Positions 5,152 through 6,729 of a DNA stretch of 6,729 nt are shown piece by piece; position 1 is the stretch's first letter, and each line of letters starts with the position of its first letter. This DNA is from an uncultured Eggerthellaceae bacterium (lineage in GTDB: Bacteria; Actinomycetota; Coriobacteriia; Coriobacteriales; Eggerthellaceae), in the NCBI GenBank assembly GCA_948829205.1, contig CAQLOA010000080.1:1-6729 (forward strand), given 5' to 3'. Under the pieces are notes generated by a model that saw nothing but the letters and a program-made list of their open reading frames with translations, searched no databases and was not told the origin of the DNA. The position numbers and the translations under genes are program-made.

Positions 5152-5430
5152 TCAATGGTAGTCGACGATCTCGACGCCTTCGGCACCGGAATCCGTCCAT
5201 CGAAAGCACACCCTGTATTTGTCGTTAATCCTAATGCTGTGCTGTCCTTTTCTGTTGCCGTTCAACGCTTCAAGCCGATTGCCAGGCGGGATGCGCAGGT
5301 CGTTGAGGGATTCCGAAATCTGAAGTTGGCGAATCTTCCTCAATGCGACCCTCTCGAAAGGCGCAAATTCCTTCACGCGCAAGCCCGAAGCTAACGCCTC
5401 CGTCTTTTTGTCTCCAAAGGATACGATCAT
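5152..5430 (-). CDS. higB: HigB-type mRNA interferase toxin (RelE superfamily)
   Basis: HigB cleaves mRNA on the ribosome and is held inactive by HigA. Starting at the ATG at 5430 gives 92 residues, exactly the family length, beginning MIVSFGDKKTEAL. Family marks include RVALRKIRQL (27-36), LRIPPGNRLEALNGNRKGQ (45-63), SIRINDKYRVCFRW (65-78) and the C-terminal EIVDYH (87-92), whose Asp-Tyr-His end is shared with characterised HigB proteins. The open frame extends further upstream to 5514, but those residues are outside the family and overlap the promoter, so they are rejected. There is no Shine-Dalgarno before the ATG, and the predicted transcript starts at the ATG. Confidence 0.93.
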   Translation of the reverse strand: MIVSFGDKKTEALASGLRVKEFAPFERVALRKIRQLQISESLNDLRIPPGNRLEALNGNRKGQHSIRINDKYRVCFRWTDSGAEGVEIVDYH

Positions 5431-5436
5431 GAAGAA

Positions 5437-5465
5437 ATGATAACGTCTCACGTTATTATCGTCAA
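5437..5465 (-). promoter_or_regulatory. higBA promoter, predicted leaderless
   Basis: On the minus strand TTGACG (5465-5460), 17 bp and TATCAT (5442-5437) each match consensus at five of six bases. Six bases separate the -10 from the higB ATG, so the expected start coincides with the A of the ATG. This is the same geometry as at brnT. Confidence 0.65.
5440..5456. promoter_or_regulatory. Palindrome between the higBA -35 and -10
   Basis: ATAACGT (5440-5446) and ACGTTAT (5450-5456) are perfect 7-bp arms around CTC. The site sits in the promoter spacer and touches the -10, an ideal operator position. HigA is the likely ligand (inference). Confidence 0.6.
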
Positions 5466-5477
5466 GCGTTATTACTG

Positions 5478-5526
5478 TGCACATAAGTAGTGCAGTTTTT
5501 GCCGAAATTTGCACAACTTATGTGCA
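5478..5526. repeat. Nested 17-bp inverted repeats between higB and a small ORF
   Basis: Two 17-bp units, 5478-5494 and 5510-5526, are inverted copies with one mismatch, separated by 15 bp. Each unit is itself a small palindrome with TGCAC and GTGCA ends. The pair could form a 17-bp stem or two protein-binding sites. The second unit covers the ATG at 5520 of the 49-residue ORF. It lies just upstream of the higBA -35. Confidence 0.6.
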
Positions 5527-5669
5527 AATACGACTACCTGCCAAACCTCAAGAAAGCAGCCTTCATCGCTCAATTTGAAGCCGTCGATGACGGCTACATA
5601 GTCAAGGCCGACATCGAATACGGGCACAGCAACGTAGTGCCGCTTTGGGCCTTCGGGCCGAACTACTGA
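5520..5669 (+). CDS. Possible 49-residue hypothetical protein or gene remnant
   Basis: An ATG at 5520 opens 49 codons ending TGA at 5667-5669. The product starts MCKYDYLPNLKKAAFIAQFE and ends VVPLWAFGPNY. Third positions are mostly G or C, like the neighbouring genes, and the amino-acid mix looks protein-like. There is no ribosome site, and the ATG lies inside a palindrome. A palindromic terminator candidate follows 50 bp downstream. No family is recognised. It may be a small protein or the surviving piece of a larger gene whose 5' part was lost when higBA arrived. Confidence 0.4.
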   Translation: MCKYDYLPNLKKAAFIAQFEAVDDGYIVKADIEYGHSNVVPLWAFGPNY

Positions 5670-5718
5670 CGCGCGCCTATGCTTATATTGAATTCGTAAA
5701 CTTTGGAACAACTGCAAT

Positions 5719-5740
5719 TGCCATCAATTGATGGCATGTT
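5719..5740 (+). terminator. Perfect 18-bp palindrome with T-run, convergent terminator
   Basis: TGCCATCAATTGATGGCA (5719-5736) is a perfect palindrome that folds as a 7-bp stem with an AATT loop. TGTTTT follows on the plus strand, making an intrinsic terminator for the 49-residue ORF. On the minus strand it begins 4 bp after the hisI stop, so it may also end the his transcript, though without a T-run in that direction. Confidence 0.55.
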
Positions 5741-6058
5741 TTACGCAAGCGTTCGGTAGAAGCAGGTGCGCTCGCCGGTGTGGCAGGCTGGACCGGCCGG
5801 ATGCACCAGCGCAAGCAGCGTGTCGCCATCGCAGTCGTAGCGAAGCTCCACCAGCTTCTGCACGTTGCCGCTGGTGGCGCCCTTGTGCCAAAACTCCTGG
5901 CGGCTGCGCGACCAGAACACGGTCTCGCCCAGGTCGAGCGTCTGACGCAGCGACTCCTCGTTCATCCAGGCCACCATCAGCACCTCGCGCGTGTCGGCGT
6001 CCTGCACCACGCAGGGAATCAGCCCGTTGACGTCGTATTTCAGCTGGGGAAGTTCCAT
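5741..6058 (-). CDS. hisI: Phosphoribosyl-AMP cyclohydrolase
   Basis: HisI opens the adenine ring of phosphoribosyl-AMP, the third step of histidine synthesis in the cytoplasm. The 105-residue monofunctional protein (no HisE domain) shows VVQDADTREVLMVAWMNEES (17-36), FWSRSRQEFWHKGATSGN (48-65) and the zinc- and magnesium-site region RYDCDGDTLLALVHPAG (73-89), followed by ACHTGERTCFYR (91-102). Asp75, Cys76, Asp77, Asp79, Cys92 and Cys99 fit the expected metal ligands. The gene starts 9 bp after the hisF stop on the same strand, so it is in the his operon. No Shine-Dalgarno is visible in that 9-bp gap, so translation probably depends on coupling to hisF. It is the last his gene before the accessory segment. 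Confidence 0.96.
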   Translation of the reverse strand: MELPQLKYDVNGLIPCVVQDADTREVLMVAWMNEESLRQTLDLGETVFWSRSRQEFWHKGATSGNVQKLVELRYDCDGDTLLALVHPAGPACHTGERTCFYRTLA

Positions 6059-6067
6059 GGTTTGGGA

Positions 6068-6729
6068 TTATAGCCGCACGGGGATGCCGTGGCGTGCCAT
6101 ATCCTCCTTCACCTGGCGCACGGTCAGCTCGCCGAAGTGGAACACGCTGGCGGCCAGCACCGCGTCGGCCTCGCCCTCGATGATGCCCTGCGCGAAGTGT
6201 TCCAGCTCGCCCACTCCCCCGCTGGCGATGACCGGGATGTCCACCGCGCGAGCGACCGCCCGGGTGAGCGCGCAGTCGAAGCCCTCGCGCGATCCGTCGC
6301 GGTCCATGCTGGTCAGAAGGATCTCGCCCGCGCCGTGCCGCGCCCCCTCGGATGCCCATTCCACGGCGTCGAGTCCCGTTGCCTTGCGTCCGCCCGCGAC
6401 GTAGACCTCCCACTTGTTGGGGTTGTCGGCGCGCTGCTTGGCGTCGATGGCGACGATGATGGCCTGGGTGCCGAACGCGCGGGCCGCCTCGGTCACGAGC
6501 GTGGGGTCCTTCACGGCCGCGGAGTTCACGGACACCTTGTCGGCGCCCGCCGCGATCATGGTGCGTATGTCGCCCACGCTTCGGAAGCCGCCGCCGACCG
6601 TGTAAGGCAGCCGCAGCTGCTCGCTGGCGCGGCTGGCAAGGTCGACGGTGGTCGCGCGGTCGTCGCTCGTGGCCGTGATGTCCAGGAAGATGACCTCGTC
6701 GGCGCCTTCGGCGTCATAGCGGTCGGCGA
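6068..6729 (-). CDS. hisF: Imidazole glycerol phosphate synthase cyclase subunit HisF (N-terminus beyond window)
   Basis: HisF is the (beta/alpha)8 cyclase half of IGP synthase. With HisH it converts PRFAR and ammonia to imidazole glycerol phosphate and AICAR. The reverse strand is open from the window edge to a TAA at 6070-6068, giving 219 residues. About 35 N-terminal residues, including the first catalytic Asp, lie outside. Visible marks are ADEVIFLDITATSDDR, the phosphate-binding TVGGGFRSVGDIRTMIAAGA, DKVSVNSAAV, IVAIDAK with the second catalytic Asp, and the C-terminal phosphate loop PVIASGGVG. An internal GTG at 6577 opens a shorter frame but cuts inside the barrel, so it is not the start. 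hisI follows after 9 bp. Confidence 0.97.
   Translation of the reverse strand, partial: ADRYDAEGADEVIFLDITATSDDRATTVDLASRASEQLRLPYTVGGGFRSVGDIRTMIAAGADKVSVNSAAVKDPTLVTEAARAFGTQAIIVAIDAKQRADNPNKWEVYVAGGRKATGLDAVEWASEGARHGAGEILLTSMDRDGSREGFDCALTRAVARAVDIPVIASGGVGELEHFAQGIIEGEADAVLAASVFHFGELTVRQVKEDMARHGIPVRL

Noticed and set aside
5431..5514. Upstream extension of the HigB reading frame
   Set aside because: The HigB family begins at the Met at 5430; the extension overlaps the promoter and operator.
6060..6073. TATAAT at the end of hisF, 8 bp before the hisI ATG, as an internal promoter
   Set aside because: No -35 match exists at a usable distance, and the hexamer is made of the last hisF codons and the stop. 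hisI is more simply explained as co-transcribed with hisF.
5724..6413. 229-codon minus-strand frame across hisI and hisF
   Set aside because: It is an Arg/Gly-rich out-of-frame shadow of two clear his genes.

Overview
The window is chromosomal DNA from a bacterium with GC-rich genes and strongly GC-biased third codon positions. The style would suit a gut actinobacterium of the class Coriobacteriia (Eggerthella-like). That assignment is an inference from composition and protein style, not something the sequence proves. Two core-metabolism blocks flank an accessory segment of about 4.2 kb that carries three different type II toxin-antitoxin (TA) modules.

Left block: a cysteine desulfurase gene (minus strand, GTG start, C-terminus beyond the window edge) is divergent from a gene for an Rrf2/IscR-type regulator with a cysteine cluster. 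The desulfurase has a near-consensus promoter (TTGACA-17-TATAAA). A 9-bp-arm palindrome overlaps its -10 and predicted start site, as expected of an operator for the divergent Rrf2 protein.

Middle block, left to right: hipB-hipA (+) behind a promoter decorated with three related 21-bp repeats; brnT-brnA (-), convergent with hipA; a cupin gene (+), divergent from brnT out of a very AT-rich segment of about 60 bp that holds overlapping back-to-back promoters; and higB-higA (-), convergent with the cupin. A 49-codon ORF (+) lies divergent from higB and ends before a perfect 18-bp palindrome. For both brnT and higB the best promoter puts the predicted transcription start on the A of the ATG, so both toxins look leaderless, while both antitoxins have good Shine-Dalgarno sites. 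Each TA promoter carries its own inverted repeat, consistent with separate autoregulation.

Right block: hisF (5' end beyond the window) followed after 9 bp by hisI, both on the minus strand. These are two consecutive parts of histidine biosynthesis. The accessory genes therefore sit between an Fe-S/sulfur-transfer locus and the end of a his operon. No transposase, integrase, tRNA, rRNA or CRISPR array is visible. The most interesting material is the stacking of three TA modules, the leaderless geometry of two toxins, the repeat architecture at hipBA, the long basic tail on HipB, and two small ORFs that may be genes or remnants.
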